DNA of 6,045 bases from JAMIFN01 sp964608575 (GTDB lineage: Bacteria > Pseudomonadota > Gammaproteobacteria > Burkholderiales > Burkholderiaceae_C). Each line of letters opens with the position of its first letter. Within the stretch, counting starts at the first letter, position 1. A program made the translations under genes and the position numbers. This document shows, piece after piece, positions 5,787 through 6,045 of this stretch. Location: contig CAZSPW010000102.1 of assembly GCA_964608575.1 (NCBI GenBank), positions 1 to 6,045 on the forward strand, given 5' to 3'. The notes below the pieces were generated by a model that worked only from the letters and a program-made list of their open reading frames with translations, did not search any database and was not told the origin of the DNA.

Positions 5787-5833
5787 ACTATGAAAAAAAG
5801 AGCTGCCCAGGCAGATTTGGCGGCCTAAACTGC
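5787..5833 (-). repeat. Dispersed 47-base repeat, copy C (between pgsA and its terminator)
   Basis: This is the inverted third copy. Its reverse complement matches copy A at 38 of 47 and copy B at 37 of 47 positions, without gaps. Its core reads CTGCCTGGGCAGCT, one base different from the other two. On the plus strand it encodes RAAQADLAA followed by TAA (5826-5828) within an open frame that has an ATG at 5778. That 16-codon frame has no ribosome binding site, so I do not call it a gene. The copy would lie in the 3' untranslated region of the pgsA transcript. Confidence 0.8.
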
Positions 5834-5860
5834 CAAAAATGGTATAGAAATAGGCATAAG

Positions 5861-5890
5861 AAAAGGCTAGGATTTAAGTCCTAGCCTTTT
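5861..5890. terminator. Bidirectional rho-independent terminator between pgsA and clpA
   Basis: AAAAGGCTAGGA (5861-5872), a 6-base loop and TCCTAGCCTTTT (5879-5890) form a perfect 12-base-pair hairpin. Its outer pairs give a T-run on either strand. It is 100 bases after the pgsA stop and 20 bases beyond the clpA stop on the other strand, so it can end both convergent transcripts. Confidence 0.9.
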
Positions 5891-5910
5891 GCTTTGCAAA
5901 CCGTAGGAGC

Positions 5911-6045
5911 TTAGCTGGCCGCTTCTGCCTCAGGCTTACCAGTTTTTTCCTTTTTCGGCGTAGGGATGATGTCGAGCATGACCTCACCTTTATCGTCGAT
6001 ATCCACGGTGATGTGCCCGCCGTCGGTTAGGCGGCCAAACAGCAG
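5911..6045 (-). CDS. clpA: ATP-dependent Clp protease ATP-binding subunit ClpA, C-terminal fragment
   Basis: Only the last 44 codons lie in the window; the gene enters from the right edge and ends at TAA (5913-5911). The fragment begins LLFGRLTDGGHITVDIDD and continues GEVMLDIIPTP, followed by a charged tail (KKEKTGKPEAEAAS). This matches the small C-terminal subdomain of the second AAA+ module of Clp ATPases: L-x-F-G-x-L-x-x-G-G, then a beta strand of alternating acidic and hydrophobic residues. It fits ClpA of beta-proteobacteria best as I recall them. ClpB and ClpC share this subdomain, so the paralogue is a judgement from the FGRLxDGG pattern and the Lys/Pro/Glu tail. ClpA unfolds substrates for ClpP. 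The ATPase motifs are outside the window. Confidence 0.77.
   Translation of the reverse strand: MLFGRLTDGGHITVDIDDKGEVMLDIIPTPKKEKTGKPEAEAAS

Noticed and set aside
5778..5828. Tiny open frame (16 codons, ends AAQADLAA) after pgsA
   Set aside because: No ribosome binding site, and half of it is the dispersed repeat; the coding look comes from the repeat's frame.
5761..5860. tRNA genes after pgsA, as in E. coli
   Set aside because: No cloverleaf, T-arm GTTCGA motif or CCA end is visible in the roughly 100 bases before the terminator.
5918..5942. CTGCCTCAGGC near the clpA end resembling the repeat core
   Set aside because: It needs a deletion to align and encodes the Ala/Glu-rich ClpA tail, which explains the composition.

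Overview
The window is an ordinary stretch of a proteobacterial chromosome. The proteins look most like those of Betaproteobacteria, probably Burkholderiales: the ClpA tail, PgsA, ParE and QueE start all read that way, and base composition is moderate to moderately high GC. The taxonomic call is an inference from recalled protein flavours, not from a search. All complete genes are intact, and I see no prophage, transposase, CRISPR array, defence locus or RNA gene.

Left part (1-1951). The first 79 bases are the start of queE on the minus strand (7-deazaguanine synthesis), cut by the window edge. It diverges from a small VOC/glyoxalase-fold gene (185-544, plus strand), and a perfect 15-base palindrome lies between them. 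The VOC gene converges on tcdA with a 4-base overlap. The minus strand then reads parE -> SRPBCC-domain gene -> tcdA with gaps of 57 and 4 bases, a probable operon. It joins a topoisomerase IV subunit, a START-like ligand-binding protein and the tRNA t6A-cyclising enzyme TcdA.

Middle (1952-4122). parE fills most of it. The divergent parE/yaaA gap holds an inverted repeat, a short direct repeat, a plausible sigma70-type promoter for yaaA and one copy of a dispersed repeat.

Right part (4123-6045). yaaA (peroxide stress), an unrecognised 78-residue gene and pgsA (phosphatidylglycerophosphate synthase) run on the plus strand. They end at a strong bidirectional terminator shared with the convergent clpA, of which only the C-terminal 44 residues are inside the window.

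The most interesting signal is a short dispersed repeat of about 47 bases, present three times without gaps: inside tcdA (779-825), in the yaaA leader (4068-4114) and, inverted, after pgsA (5787-5833). In one frame all three encode AAQA(D/G)L. The two intergenic copies then run into TAA, while the copy inside tcdA has TTA at that codon and sits exactly in a segment by which this TcdA is longer than the E. coli protein. This looks like an in-frame repeat insertion comparable in concept to Rickettsia palindromic elements.
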